Below are positions 1 through 11,090 of a stretch of DNA of 47,667 nucleotides, one piece after another; positions within the stretch are counted from its first letter, which is position 1, and every line of letters starts with the position of its first letter. Source of the stretch: Corallochytrium limacisporum. Its lineage: Eukaryota > Opisthokonta. The stretch is from positions 1,997-49,663 of the forward strand of contig PDIP01000106.1 in NCBI GenBank assembly GCA_002811645.1. Reading direction: 5' to 3'. The notes under the pieces were generated by a model. It searched no databases. It was not told where the DNA came from and was given only the letters and a program-made list of their open reading frames with translations. The position numbers were made by a program, and so were the translations under genes.

Positions 1-50
1 CCCCCCCCCTCCTTCCCCCCCCCCCCCGGGGCGGGGGGGGCAGGCCCCCG
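1..50. repeat. C-run/G-run low-complexity tract at window edge
   Basis: The window opens with long C runs followed directly by G runs. The same C-then-G arrangement recurs at 231-260 and 13155-13200, and a G-rich tract lies near the other end at 47590-47620. Such tracts commonly stop sequencing and assembly, so their exact lengths are unreliable. Confidence 0.8.
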
Positions 51-2399
51 TGCTTCTCTCGTCCACGTTGGAATCGAAGTGGCTGCGCACAAGAGTCGCA
101 TTTTTTCTCTTCGCCCGTAATGACATCGGGAGTCTATTTTATATTCTTATGTTCGCGTGGGGCACCACCACGGGGCACTGAATTCCTTGTGGAACCCCAA
201 GGGAGAACAAAGAAACCACCAAACAATCTTCCCCCCCCCCCCCGGGGGCCGCCCAGGGGGAGGAGGGGAAGACGAAGGCGGCTACGAGCTTAGGACCGTT
301 GGAAAGAACAAGGGTGATCAATACGGCGGTGGCTGTTCGTACCAATCAGAAATAACGGCTGCGCAGCATTTGGTCCTTCCCCCCGGTTCCGGGCGAGTAA
401 GAGCCAGAACGACGGGCCCCGGCCCCCTCTCTCCCCGTGGCGCCCTTGATTGACCTGGTGGCGTCGTGAGTCTATTTCAGATTCCCGACCCGGGGGCCCG
501 GATGGACTGTCTCAATGTCGAAGGTTGGACTGACTGCACAGGGCAAAGACAATGCAGCGACAAGAGCGTCGCCCAAGTAGGAACCATCGCTCTTCACTGA
601 CTTCTTTATCCTCTTCAATGGTGCCAGAATAGGCCAACTTGTGCAGTTTGCAGTCCCTAGTGAGGCCCGTCTCCCTGCATTGACCATGAATTCCTCCAAA
701 GTTGAAGCGTAAAGATTTTCCATAGCTCCGGAATATCAAGGTATCGGCTTGTACACAAGTCCCTGTCCATAAAACAACCTTTCTCGAGTTTCCGGCATGA
801 AAGCCGCATATATCGTTACTTTTCTTGGACGAAATACAACATGTGGCAACATGTGCTCACAGTTCGCACGGAGAAGGGTCGATGACGCTTGTATTTTCCA
901 TTGTGTTTGCATGATCCAGACAGCGATGAGAGCGCAGGTAGAGGATCTCCTCTGAGAAGCAGGAAAGAAAAGTTGGCTCGTGAGATGGATAGCATAGCAC
1001 TAGAGAGAGATCGCAAAGCGCAGAGTTTGGATACATGGAGATCATTGTGTTTGGACTTCCTTTGACGAGCAAAGATATGAATGAAGAAAGCATGCTAATC
1101 TCTCAAACGAACAAAACTGTCCTCAAATAGAGTACTAGGATCCCAACGCATTCGAAGACAAGGCCATGCGCACATAACGACAGAGAAATGTCACACTTTG
1201 CAACCTCGAAAGACCTCATAAAGTTCAATGATTCTACTTCTGTCAAAGGGAGGACGGAACTGTTCAGATAAGGTATTGCTTGCCAAACACCTTTGTAGTT
1301 CATGGTGCTCATGGCTGAACGTTTTCAGCACACAGCCCACCCGCTCAAGTCAAGAAAAGCCATTGGGAGTGCTCTGTGGAAACATTGAATAGGCAGCGCG
1401 GGTCGTTAATTGTCTATCAACTGCATCACCGTCCAATGCTAATGGTCCATGTGTCCCAATCGTAGTTTGTAGTCCTGTCCACGCTTGGTGGTGGATGGCA
1501 ACGTCCATGCTACTGTCGGTGTTTTGTGGTACTCAGTCAAAGCTGTCATGAGTTTCGGAGGGAGTCTTGGGTGTTTCATTGAACGAACCACGCTTACTAA
1601 AGGGTAGCGTGTTGCCGTTTATGGGATGTGCTTCTCACCGGTCCATCATATCATTGACTTTACGGTACCCGTTGGTATGCCCAGCTACGCTTGTTGGAGA
1701 TTGGATACGACGTGTGCATCTGCATTCTCTGTAAATGCTCCAGTTCTGGTCAATTTAGGGACAGGCAACAAACAGCGAAATGGTCCCTACAAGAACCGTC
1801 AAGATGTGGGGCCTTTCCCTGTGAAGAATAGTGCACTCTAGCAGCGCCCCCAGTCCTCGTGCGATTCATAATTACTTCCCGCATATGCTGTGTGTTGAAA
1901 CGGTTGCATCACAAAGATAATTGTGAGGCCGGACATGTGTAGGATACGCGACGAGATGGAGACCCACCACTGTGTCCCGTTGAACGTGCATATAGGGTAG
2001 TTACCTCCCATGCGGCGACGTCCCTCCCCGTTCTCCGTACCTCACCCCTCCGTTTCCCGTACTACTTGCCCCGGCCCCGCCGGTTTCCCAGCACCGCCCC
2101 GCGATGCGTGCTATTGGTACGTGATCTCCTACTCCGTTGTTGGTCCGGTATCTGCCCACAGCATGGAGGAAAAGAGCCGCAAAGCAGAAGTGGGTTGCCC
2201 AATGAACGCCACACTCACATAATTTACAAAATCATGAATGGAGTGACCAACAGCACTGCCGAGAAATGTTTGTTCCGTAACATTTCGTTTTGTGATGAGC
2301 CCATTGTGTGTCCTGCGCTCATCGTGCAGTCTACGGTTGTGTAATTTCTCTCATCTTTCTCACTTCTAAAGTGAAACACAGGTATTTCCAAGAAAGCAT
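51..2399. other. Intergenic DNA, no gene recognised
   Basis: Only short overlapping open frames on both strands are present, with no recognisable domain, no signal peptide and no coherent reading. It contains a C13 run at 231-243 followed by a GC-rich C-to-G palindrome-like stretch to about 260. Its right end is the probable promoter of the acid phosphatase gene. Confidence 0.6.
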
Positions 2400-2412
2400 G
2401 GTATTTAAGGGA
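2400..2412 (+). promoter_or_regulatory. TATA-like element of the acid phosphatase gene
   Basis: GGTATTTAAGGGA lies about 130-140 bp before the chosen ATG at 2541. It is nearly identical to the element upstream of both Vps62-family genes and similar to those before the other secreted-protein genes. It is followed within 10 bp by a GATC motif, as at several of the others. Confidence 0.6.
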
Positions 2413-2540
2413 TCTGATCGTGAATAGAAGGATAGATCGAAGGATAGGTCCACCCAACCGTCATTCTGTTCGCAGCACCTGCAGAGGAATACAGGTTGAA
2501 TCAAGTTTGCCTACGCAGCACAGACACAAAGCGTCGTCCA

Positions 2541-4145
2541 ATGCGTCTCTTTGACATCTTGACATTCATCACTTGTGGTGTAGCCACTGCTCTGGCTGGT
2601 GACAATGAGGTGAGCACCGCCAACGAGGATGGCTTCATCTGGGTAGTCCCCCAGGCACCGGAACAGATCCACGTCGGTCCCTATGACATCCAGGGCGACA
2701 ATAATAAATACGTCTTCCGGTGGGCGACTGCCCTCCCAAAACAAGTGGTTGATGGATCTGATCCCGTAAATACCTACGCTCCTGTTGTCAATATCTGGCA
2801 CTACGGTGATGTAAGCCACAACGAGGGACTTACATTCGAGGGTCGTAGCTGGCTCTTTCACGACCCTGGTAGTAAACCTGGTCACTTCAATCAGCTTTTC
2901 CATGAGGTGATCGTTGATCTGACCTTGATCGAGAATGGAGACACCCGCTACTATCGGTACATGGTTGGTGACAGACAGTTTGGATACTCCTCCATCATGA
3001 TGTTGGAGACCCTGCCCCAGACCTTGCTCAATCATGAGCCCCTGAAGCTCCTCTTGTACGGCGATCTTGGGTGGGAGAACGCCGTGGCTTTGCCCCTGAT
3101 CGAAGAACGTATGCGCAATGAACATTTTCACGCCGCCGTTCACATAGGTGACTTTGCTTACGACTTTGATACTGCCAACGGCACCTACGGTGACCATTTT
3201 ATGCGCTCTATTCAGTCCATTGCCTCTCGCATGCCCTATTTGGTCACCATGGGTAACCATGAGGCCCCCTATGACTTCTTCCACTACTTGAACCGCTTCA
3301 CCCAGCCCTATAGGGCATCCAATTCAACTTCTCCAATGTTCTGGTCGATGGACATGCCCCATGTCCACTTCGTGAGTTTCAGTTCCGAGCTGTACTACTT
3401 CACCAACGAGACGGCGGTCAGAGAACAATGGGAATGGTTGGACGCTGATCTGGCGGCCGTTAACCGCACTGATACACCCTGGGTCATTGTCATGTCTCAT
3501 CGTCCCATGTACTGCTTTGCAGATGATAAACCCTGCAATGTGGACACAACCCGACTCTTGTCTGATGGTCTTATTATCGGGAACAACACTGATGGTTCTG
3601 TGGAACGGAAGTGGGGACTAGAGGAACTAGTGCTCAAGTACGATGTAGATCTATACGTAGCCGGCCATGTGCACAGCTATGAGCGTCACTGGCCGACTCG
3701 TCGTGGCCAGGCAGTGATCACCGACGGAGTCAGTCTGCATGTCTACGAAAATCCTCAGGCACCCGTTCACTGGACTGTGGGAAACGCCGGCAATAAAGGC
3801 GGAATCAACTTCTTTGAATCGGTAGGCAACTCCACAGCTGTTCAGTACGAGGGCTATGGATACTCTGTGGTGGAAATCACGAGGTCAAAGATACAATTCC
3901 GTCTGTACCAAGCTCCATCCAACGAACTCTTTGACTACTTCACGATTGTCAAGACCTGCAGCGATGACAACCCCTGGACTATTGCTCCCACCGGCGCTCC
4001 CTGCTGGTTTGACAATGACAGGGAGGACTGTGCTAAGTGCATAGACGGAGGCTGTCAGTGTGACAGAGATCGGCCAAATGTCTGCGTACAATGTGGAGAT
4101 GACGAGGCGTGCGCAGAAGCTGCACCGTGCGAGAATTTCTTCTGA
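2541..4145 (+). CDS. Secreted purple acid phosphatase with C-terminal ten-cysteine module
   Basis: A 534-residue metallophosphoesterase predicted to cleave phosphate monoesters outside the cell or in the secretory path. All five purple acid phosphatase metal-ligand blocks are visible: GDLG (Asp175), GDFAY (Asp194, Tyr197), GNHE (Asn239), SHRPMY (His320) and GHVHSYER (His376, His378), so the dinuclear site looks intact. The frame is open from an ATG at 2496, but I chose 2541 because MRLFDILTF... starts a good signal peptide ending near ALA-GDNE. The phosphatase domain ends near residue 465. Residues 473-530 form a compact module with ten Cys in the same spacing as on the three deacetylases downstream, an addition not normal for purple acid phosphatases. 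The gene converges on the pore-former-like gene, with 277 bp between stops. Family assignment is strong; substrate is unknown. Confidence 0.93.
   Translation: MRLFDILTFITCGVATALAGDNEVSTANEDGFIWVVPQAPEQIHVGPYDIQGDNNKYVFRWATALPKQVVDGSDPVNTYAPVVNIWHYGDVSHNEGLTFEGRSWLFHDPGSKPGHFNQLFHEVIVDLTLIENGDTRYYRYMVGDRQFGYSSIMMLETLPQTLLNHEPLKLLLYGDLGWENAVALPLIEERMRNEHFHAAVHIGDFAYDFDTANGTYGDHFMRSIQSIASRMPYLVTMGNHEAPYDFFHYLNRFTQPYRASNSTSPMFWSMDMPHVHFVSFSSELYYFTNETAVREQWEWLDADLAAVNRTDTPWVIVMSHRPMYCFADDKPCNVDTTRLLSDGLIIGNNTDGSVERKWGLEELVLKYDVDLYVAGHVHSYERHWPTRRGQAVITDGVSLHVYENPQAPVHWTVGNAGNKGGINFFESVGNSTAVQYEGYGYSVVEITRSKIQFRLYQAPSNELFDYFTIVKTCSDDNPWTIAPTGAPCWFDNDREDCAKCIDGGCQCDRDRPNVCVQCGDDEACAEAAPCENFF
3957..4130 (+). 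other. Ten-cysteine module, copy on the acid phosphatase
   Basis: The spacing is C-x14-C-x8-C-x2-C-x4-C-x-C-x7-C-x2-C-x5-C-x5-C. The second Cys is followed by Trp-Phe and then NDRED, which groups this copy with the first (not the second) module of each deacetylase. The CQC and VCVQC cores are shared by all copies. It ends four residues before the stop. Confidence 0.85.
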
Positions 4146-4422
4146 ATCGAAATCAGATGAGGGTGCCGCAGATTACGCGATTGAACAATTTGGTGTACCA
4201 TGACTTCATGTCACATGGTGGCCATGAAAATTGACATCGTGAAACAACGTTGATACAAACAATATATTTGAGGACATAGTGTCCCTTTATCCTGCACCGG
4301 AACATATGAGAAGTGAGGGTGCACATCTTCCGATAATCGTTGGGTGGTAATTCTGTTGTGAAGCATGGTACCCTTCTGTCCTGGCTTAACTGAGTACAGG
4401 GCGTTTGTGGGCGAAAATCGAT

Positions 4423-5949
4423 TTACTTTGCCAGAATGCGCCAGCGGTTCTTGTGGCCACTAACAGGCTCCAACTTGTAGTTCTGAGCTTCAAGCTGATC
4501 CACAACGGCTTGAGGCGCGGTGTGGCTGTCAGATGTTTGCACAGAGTTTGCGGCTGCCTGGAAGGCCATACCACTCAAGGACTTTTGTGTTTCGCATGTA
4601 GCAGGTGGTGGGAACTTTGCGGCCAATTCCTCATTGCAACTGAGATTAGGGACCTTTGAACGGTCACATTCCCACATCTCCATGAAAATGTTGTTGCCGG
4701 CGATGGATTCCGCAAAGCCAGCCACGCTAGGAGAGACCAGGCTGTTCAGAAAAGCATCAGACCATTCAGCACCAATGACCTTCATTGCCAGTTCAGCCAC
4801 ATTCCTGATCGCAGCGGGGGTGGTGAGTTTGTTGTTGTAGAGAAGGTTGGGAATCTGGGAAGCGTTGCCCAGTCTGGGCCGACCGTTGCCCTGGATCCAA
4901 GCCTGGATCCCGGTAAGCTCTGGGTCATACATGATATCACCAGTGAACCAGATGTCAGCTTCAGTCTGATCCGTCCACACGGTTACATTCAGATAACTGT
5001 TTCGACGCATCAAAGGGGACGCATCGAATGAGACCGTGCGGGACTCGGTTACCGACTGACTGGTTCCTTCAGTGGTGGACTTAGCAGCGGTTCTTTCTAG
5101 ACCCATCGACATTTTCGTAGAGATTTCCAGGCCGACACCGAGGAACTTGGTTGAGGCTTTGGCACCGATCTCAAGTCCCTTAGTTTTTTTGGTACTTTCA
5201 GAGTAAGTTTGGGAAGAGCTAGAGCCGGTTGATTCCGTGATGGTCTCAGAATAGCTGTACTGAGTAGTCACGCACTGATTCAAAGTGTTCGAATAGAAGC
5301 CTGTGTTTGGACTCGTTTGCTTGCTGCGGGTCAGCACCTCCCACACACGTGTCGTAGCGTAGTCAAAAGAAGTCTGGTTCTGATACTGATGATTGAGCGG
5401 TGCAGTCACATTCATGAAAGACGGGAAAGTGACGGCCCACGGTTTAAACCACTTCTCCTGTGCATCCTTGAAACACCGGGCCTCCATTCCTTCATTTGAT
5501 GGAGTCAGGTCATGCAGAGCATACCACCACGCGTCCCAGTCAGCAGCATTCTTTTCCGTACGCTCAATCTCGTAGGGTGCCATGAGAATGGGGGCTGTGA
5601 GGGCATTGAGTTTCCAGAGCAGAGAGTAGAAGGGATCCACGAAACCATTATAGTCAAGTATAGCAAAGTTTCCTGCCTTGTCCTCCATGTAGTCCTCAAA
5701 ATCGGTGCCCTGCTGGACAACAATCTTGGCCAGGGGAGTCATGTCCGCGTGACCATGCATAATGTACTCAAACCCCCACTCACCTCTGCCCCACACCGCA
5801 GTTCTTAAGACACCTTCCCAAGCAGTAGTGTTGGCGGTGCTAATCAGGTGGGGACATTCAGCAAAGTTGGCGGGCTGGGCCGCCGGTGCGGATTCGGCAA
5901 CGGTGATGCTCACAAGGAACACACAAACGGTGTGTGAGTTTAGCTTCAT
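4423..5949 (-). CDS. Secreted aerolysin/MTX2-like beta-pore-forming-type protein
   Basis: A 508-residue protein with a signal peptide (residues 1-20, ending near AES-APA). Residues about 230-310 are a long alternating Ser/Thr-rich stretch around a small hydrophobic, Gly-containing centre (near 258-275), followed by a beta-rich segment with NVTVW. This is the hallmark of the membrane-insertion region in aerolysin, epsilon-toxin/MTX2 and related beta-pore-formers. The N-terminal 200 residues are rich in Trp and aromatic residues and could be a receptor or glycan-binding part, and I do not recognise that part. Cysteines at about 428, 438 and 452 suggest disulfides near the C-terminus. Aerolysin-like proteins in eukaryotes serve in defence, predation or digestion; the role here is unknown. 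The call rests on pattern, not on an exact motif, and a non-lytic secreted beta protein is the alternative. It converges with the phosphatase gene. Confidence 0.5.
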   Translation of the reverse strand: MKLNSHTVCVFLVSITVAESAPAAQPANFAECPHLISTANTTAWEGVLRTAVWGRGEWGFEYIMHGHADMTPLAKIVVQQGTDFEDYMEDKAGNFAILDYNGFVDPFYSLLWKLNALTAPILMAPYEIERTEKNAADWDAWWYALHDLTPSNEGMEARCFKDAQEKWFKPWAVTFPSFMNVTAPLNHQYQNQTSFDYATTRVWEVLTRSKQTSPNTGFYSNTLNQCVTTQYSYSETITESTGSSSSQTYSESTKKTKGLEIGAKASTKFLGVGLEISTKMSMGLERTAAKSTTEGTSQSVTESRTVSFDASPLMRRNSYLNVTVWTDQTEADIWFTGDIMYDPELTGIQAWIQGNGRPRLGNASQIPNLLYNNKLTTPAAIRNVAELAMKVIGAEWSDAFLNSLVSPSVAGFAESIAGNNIFMEMWECDRSKVPNLSCNEELAAKFPPPATCETQKSLSGMAFQAAANSVQTSDSHTAPQAVVDQLEAQNYKLEPVSGHKNRWRILAK

Positions 5950-6091
5950 GTTGATCTTGATCTTTTAGCGATATGGAGGCGTTGTCAGATGAAATGATGA
6001 TTTGGAACCTGATAGATGCACGTTTCATCCAGAACTGTCAGACGCCTGGTGGTTGTTCGATCTGTGCCCCTCTGATCACTGATCGGGATCG

Positions 6092-6102
6092 CCTTAAGTA
6101 CC
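6092..6102 (-). promoter_or_regulatory. TATA-like element of the pore-former-like gene
   Basis: Read on the minus strand it is GGTACTTAAGG, about 145-150 bp upstream of the ATG at 5949, followed at once by CGATCCCGATC. It differs from the phosphatase element by one base in its core. Confidence 0.5.
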
Positions 6103-8948
6103 AGCGCAGAAGGTCCCATTGAGGTACTGGCACATGTTCGACATTGATAGTCATCCACAGAAGCAGTTCAATGACCCCAAAAGAACCACGACAAGTGAAA
6201 AATATCCACAGGGATGCTTTTGCTTGGCTTTCCCCTGACAAGTATAGTACCTCGTCAAGCTCTTCGACATCCGCCAATGCAGCCATGGCCTTTCCCCCCC
6301 CCCCTACCCCGACAGCGGGGTCACTGTCGCCGTGTGTCCCCACTTCTGAGAGCGAGTGATGTGCGATCTGTGTGCGCACTAGGCACAGGAGGTGCGCCAG
6401 GTGACTCATTTCGAGTTACTCCGGACTGAGTGCAACGGAACGAATTTCATTGGAGCTGTTGATAGACTCTATACAACAGGGTACAACAGGCTCCGGGCAG
6501 AGGCTTGAAGACAATTGCTTTGGTGCCCAGAGTCTCCAAGGGCCGTATCTTGATTACCACCTTGGAGTCTTCAGGAAAAGCACATGGACCACGCACGCAG
6601 CTGACTCACAGGACTCGTGACAATGGGTAAAGTGTTTCTTGGTTGACTTTGTACCCCTCCCGGGGGAACTATCTGGGGAATGCGCAAAAATTCGACAGAG
6701 GTGAGCTAAAGTCCATATCTGTTGCTACACTAGGGTATGAATACAATTTCTCGTTAAGCTCATCTCTACCTCTGCGATGGATGGATGCGCAATGGCGGGT
6801 CACTGAAATTGTGAAAGCCCGGGAAGCACATTGAAATGTTCAATTACGGGCCAAGAAGACTGTTCAGGTGCAAGACTCGCCTCCACATTGACGTACCTTT
6901 GTCGTATCCGTACATGTTTGAAAACGGAGGTATTGATAACTCTTCGCCGATTACGCATGACACTTCCTATCACACAGCTCGCGGACCCTCCGCATACAAT
7001 ACCGCGGACAGGCCTGTCGCTGGCCTCCCCTTCCCCACCTCCCACTTTCTCCTGCGGCGCCGATCAAGACTGAGATAACAGGGTGCAGAATACTTAGCAG
7101 ACACTTCGAAACTCACAGGTCACCACACTGCGCAGAGGAAAAACCATATCCTTGGGAACACGAGATGTCTGCTTCCGCACCGTTAATTCTGTTACTATTC
7201 GTCCCTGTTTTGGAACTGACGAGAGGTTTCAGCAGGTGCTTGATACTCCATATCACAAAACCTGACACCCAAACAATGAATACACTTCGAAAGATAAAGC
7301 TGCATGGCAGGGGCTGATGACGACACGATTGTGGGCAGTGAAACAGATGCCGACCCGCGGGCTAACGCTTCGGCGGGTGTTATATTATGCACTGCCATTA
7401 TGCCGTCATAAACAAGTGCAATTTTGCATCAAGCGGACAGACGGGATCGGGCCAACAGATGACAACGTCTTCACATTAAGCTTGGCCCTGTATGAGGTTT
7501 CGGACAGGTCAAAGGGTTGGTATCAAGACTGTGCAGCCCCGATAGACTCATCTCAGCGGGCCTCAGAATATGTGGTGAGAGACCGACACATGACTTCCAT
7601 TAGGGGAAGACGTACGATGAAGATCAATTAACATACTGCCAACTTTGCATGTACTTCTTCGTTGCGTTGACTGCTTATCCGCTCCGGCGATACCAAGGAT
7701 GAGGCAAAGTCCAAGCACATTGCGTCTTGTCCTTCCCGGGTTCTCCTTTGGTCTTCGGAAATACCACATGCCCGACAACATGTACCGTGATTGCTTGTCC
7801 CAGTGGAACTGTCCACCTCATATCCTGAGGTTGTACCTGGAGCTGCCGTTTGTAGGCCAGCATATCTCTTTTATTTGCGCAATTGAAAATGAAATACGGA
7901 GAGCGGTAGATAGCGCTATAAGAAAGTTCCCATCGAACTGCATGCCCGGATCCCAGGCGGGTCTTGTGCATCTCGCTGCCTGACTGGGTTGTGATTCTCT
8001 TATTACACGGGCCGGGCCGCTATCTGGCTGCGCAACCCCAGGCCACACTGCGACAAAAAGTAACAGGGTCTCCGCTTTGGTATCAGCAAGCAGGACGTTT
8101 TAAGGTGAAAACTGTGATGTATATTTTTTCCTTCTTCTTATCCCGACGAAGTGACGGACATGTGGTTCGAAGAGGACTTTTTGCGGCCGTTAGCCTTTTC
8201 AGTCCAAGGCCTCGGGAGCTTGGGGGAAGAGATGAGCAGTTCCCTCCGGGGCCCACTTCCTGACAATCCGGCTGTCCAAACAGTCAGGCCCTTTGCAGAC
8301 GGGAACAGAGGTTGCAGCGCCGCCCGTAACTCTTATCTACATGGTGGCCTGAGATGCGGAAGAGACAACGAGGCCGTGCAGGCCAGAGCCGGCACGCGCA
8401 ACAGGGTCAAAAGTGAACCCTGAACGGTCTTGGTGGGGCCTACCCTAAACCAATTGAGATCTTTGAGGCCCTGAAGCCACGACCAGCTTCAACTCGCTCA
8501 CACAGGGAGCAGGTATATCACAGACCGAAGACGGAGTTCGAGACACACGTCCAAAATTAGGACCAGAGAGCGAGAGAATGACACATACTATTCCCCTGGG
8601 AACCGATTGTTGCTGTTATGAGGACAGGAGTATAATGATGATTAGGTTTCTTTGCTGACGTATGCGGCGGATGTGAAGAAGAGGTAATCTTCAAACGGTT
8701 TCGATTGCCGAATTGACATACTGCGCATGTACTATTCCATATCGAACTCTATACGGCGCTGTGTTTCAGGACTTCATCCGAAGATCAGGCTAACTGACGA
8801 ACTGATCCAGCTCAAGAGCCTATCTGTGTATTACATCTTGATTTATAGACAAATAAGGGAGTCGACATCTAAAGAACTAACAAAGTTCCAAAATCTAGAG
8901 AGATTGACAACGATATCGCCAGTTGTGCATGCGTGACGGATCACATCG
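6103..8948. other. Intergenic DNA, no gene recognised
   Basis: Nearly 2.9 kb between the pore-former-like gene and the 3' end of the THI5-like gene. It holds a C11 run at 6294-6304. Open frames up to about 110 codons overlap on both strands and show no domain, signal peptide or duplication elsewhere in the window, so I call no gene. Confidence 0.5.
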
Positions 8949-9941
8949 TTATGCCTCTGTGACAGTCATCACAAACTGGTTGTTGCACATGCTAGCAGTC
9001 TCACAGTCGTTTAGTAGCTTTCCTTCTTCGGGGGTGAGAAGTCCTTCAGTCTTCAGGAAATCCATGAACCGGTCCCACACATTGCGGTCCATGTTCCCGA
9101 AAACACCTTCCTTGTCAAAGAAGACAGGTGCCAGAACACCCACGCTCTTCGTACAGAACTCCACAGACTCATTTTGCTTGGGCTTCTGGATTATCTCGAA
9201 GATGGCCTTGCCAGCGGCCGCGTGGTCTGTTGCAGCGGCTTTGTAACCTTTGGCAGTGGTCTGCATAAAGGTTTTGAGAACGGCTGCTTTCTTATCGTCA
9301 TGGGCCACTTCCTTCAGGACGGCCAGCACAGGTGAGTAGCAATAGGGTACACCGTAATCAGCCATGCGAAAGATGTTCAGAGGCTCGTTGGTCAGAAGTC
9401 CCTCGTGAGCATCGAAGATCCAGGCAGAGTCATACTTTCCGTCCTGCATAGCTTGCCAAATGGCGAGCTTGTCTGGGCACTCGAACTTTACATCATTGGC
9501 CTCCACATCACCGCCATCGTTCTTTATCATGCGACGGACAATGAAGTCTTCATAGCGGGCCTTGTAACTTGCATATCTGCGGCCGCAGAGATCCCTTGGC
9601 CGCTCGATTCCACTAGACCTCTTCACCGCAATGCCACTCCGGTCCTCCTGGAGCAAGGCACAAATGGCAACCAAAGGAGCCTGTTTCTTTGAAGGTTCTC
9701 GACAGTTGAAGGAGATGACAGACTCAGATGGACACACCGCGATGTGAATGTCATCCTCACTAGCATTAGAATCGGAAACGGCCTTCGCAGGAGTGACCTT
9801 AAAGTTGTCAGTCTCCGGGTCAATAAAGTCAACGTCCAAACCAGCCTCCTTGTACATGCCCTGAGCCTTAGCTAGGATCATGCCCGCATGATTAGCATTG
9901 GGAGTCCAGTCAAGGTGGACAATAACTCTGTTAACCGTCAT
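8949..9941 (-). CDS. NMT1/THI5-like (ThiY-like) pyrimidine-precursor protein
   Basis: A 330-residue single-domain protein of the periplasmic-binding-protein fold family that includes fungal THI5 (makes the thiamine pyrimidine HMP-P) and bacterial ThiY (binds formyl-aminopyrimidine). Visible family signatures are the N-terminal LDWTPNANHAG (Trp12, His18), KAQGMYKEAGLDV, the DLCGRR hinge region and a central YGVPYCYSP resembling the ThiY YGVP block. It lacks the CCCFC cysteine cluster of canonical fungal THI5, so self-sacrificing HMP synthesis is not assured. It starts MTVNRV with no signal peptide, so a cytosolic protein is expected, which is odd for a plain transport-binding protein. A role in thiamine pyrimidine synthesis or salvage is inferred. 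No convincing TPP riboswitch was found beside it. Confidence 0.8.
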   Translation of the reverse strand: MTVNRVIVHLDWTPNANHAGMILAKAQGMYKEAGLDVDFIDPETDNFKVTPAKAVSDSNASEDDIHIAVCPSESVISFNCREPSKKQAPLVAICALLQEDRSGIAVKRSSGIERPRDLCGRRYASYKARYEDFIVRRMIKNDGGDVEANDVKFECPDKLAIWQAMQDGKYDSAWIFDAHEGLLTNEPLNIFRMADYGVPYCYSPVLAVLKEVAHDDKKAAVLKTFMQTTAKGYKAAATDHAAAGKAIFEIIQKPKQNESVEFCTKSVGVLAPVFFDKEGVFGNMDRNVWDRFMDFLKTEGLLTPEEGKLLNDCETASMCNNQFVMTVTEA

Positions 9942-10034
9942 CCTGGTATATATCGGTGCTTGATCCCATTCCAGTTGCCAAGAACCTGGTACCTCTTTGT
10001 AAGAGCTGAGAATGACCTACGTAGGCAAGGATCA

Positions 10035-10047
10035 GGACTAAAATACT
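10035..10047 (-). promoter_or_regulatory. TATA-like element of the THI5-like gene
   Basis: Minus-strand AGTATTTTAGTCC about 95-105 bp before the ATG, followed directly by TGATCC. It is a weaker match to the GGTATTTAAGGG element but keeps TATTT-A-G and the following GATC. Confidence 0.4.
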
Positions 10048-10330
10048 ATGACTGGTGCACCGTAAGACTGTCCTGCTACAGTTGTCATAATTTACCAGGA
10101 ACGACCAGACGCGTTACCTGTGTCCCCATTTCAGACCGCTGAGTCACCGACCCTGACGTCCCTCCACGTTGCACCGGGGGCTCCCCGTTTTCCGGAAAGA
10201 CCTGCAGCAAAGAAAACAACAGAAAAAACTCTCTTTGTCCGGGAGTCCGGGTCAGCGCAGTGCATTGAGGGAGGGACCCGCAATCCATGCGTCCGGATGG
10301 GATCTCTGCTGCGGTGGGTAGTCCGAATGG

Positions 10331-10570
10331 GTACGAAAGGGCAGGGCAAGAAAGAAACAAAGAGGAAAACGAAAAGAAAAAAAAAATATGGAAAAAGCGA
10401 GAGGGAGAGGTGAGAGACAGAAAGAAAGGGAAAGCAAACTCCCGCACCTCTCACACCACAGTACATTCACTACCTGAGTGGCAACAGTACGGTAACACGG
10501 ATTCCGCAACAAAAAGGAAAACGGCGAGAGAGCGACACAGAGAGAGAGGGAGAGGAACAGTGACACAAAA
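10331..10570. repeat. Purine-rich (A/G) tract
   Basis: A stretch dominated by A and G on the plus strand (AAAGAAAC, GAGAGGGAGAGG and similar), interrupted around 10440-10510. It begins about 390 bp upstream of the THI5-like start. Long open frames here are low-complexity artefacts rich in Arg/Lys/Glu, or in Leu/Ser/Phe on the other strand. Confidence 0.75.
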
Positions 10571-11090
10571 GGAAACTTTTTTTGGGGGGGTGGGAGGGGG
10601 GTACGGGGGCCTAAATAAATACTCCGTAGTTACAGTTTCGTATGGTAGCTAGTTTGGTCGGCCTTTTTTTTAATTGCTTTTTGGGTTTTGGAATGCGAGT
10701 GCGGAATTTTTCCCAGAGCTTCCCGGTGAGGGGCGCCGGAATTCCTGTCACCTAACGTTTCCTTCCTTTTTGGCCCGAGAAAAATTAATGAAACGGGCAA
10801 AAGAAAATTTAAAAAAAAGAAAATTGGAATAAAAAAAGAAAAAAAACAGACAAAGAAGCAGCGTTCTCATTCTCTACTCGGCCGAACAGAGGGCCATTTA
10901 GTTTTACGGATTTCTTTCTTTTTTGTATAGTAAAAAGAGGGAAACAGTTTTGGGTGGGCACCCGCCATCACAGAGCCGCAACCTGGCGGCTTGCTTTCGG
11001 CACAGATTGGCGACACGGATTGAAAAGAGGAATCCAAACCCTTTGTGGCAATCACGGGTGGATGTTCGCCTTGGAGACCAAAGTAGTGAG
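10571..11090. other. Intergenic DNA with poly-T/G and poly-A runs; left edge of duplication unit 1
   Basis: Mostly homopolymer-rich sequence with no gene. From about 10930 onward it resembles the sequence downstream of the second Vps62-family gene (about 15070-15220), sharing TTCGGCACAGA, GACACGG and a common block near GGAGACC. It therefore belongs to the tandem duplication. Confidence 0.6.

Noticed and set aside
2511-3284. 257-codon minus-strand frame opposite the phosphatase
   Set aside because: Shadow frame of a gene with all catalytic motifs on the plus strand.
9995-10005. CTGAGA beside the THI5-like gene as part of a TPP riboswitch
   Set aside because: It lies on the wrong strand for the gene, and the second conserved half (ACCTGATCTGG-like) is missing.
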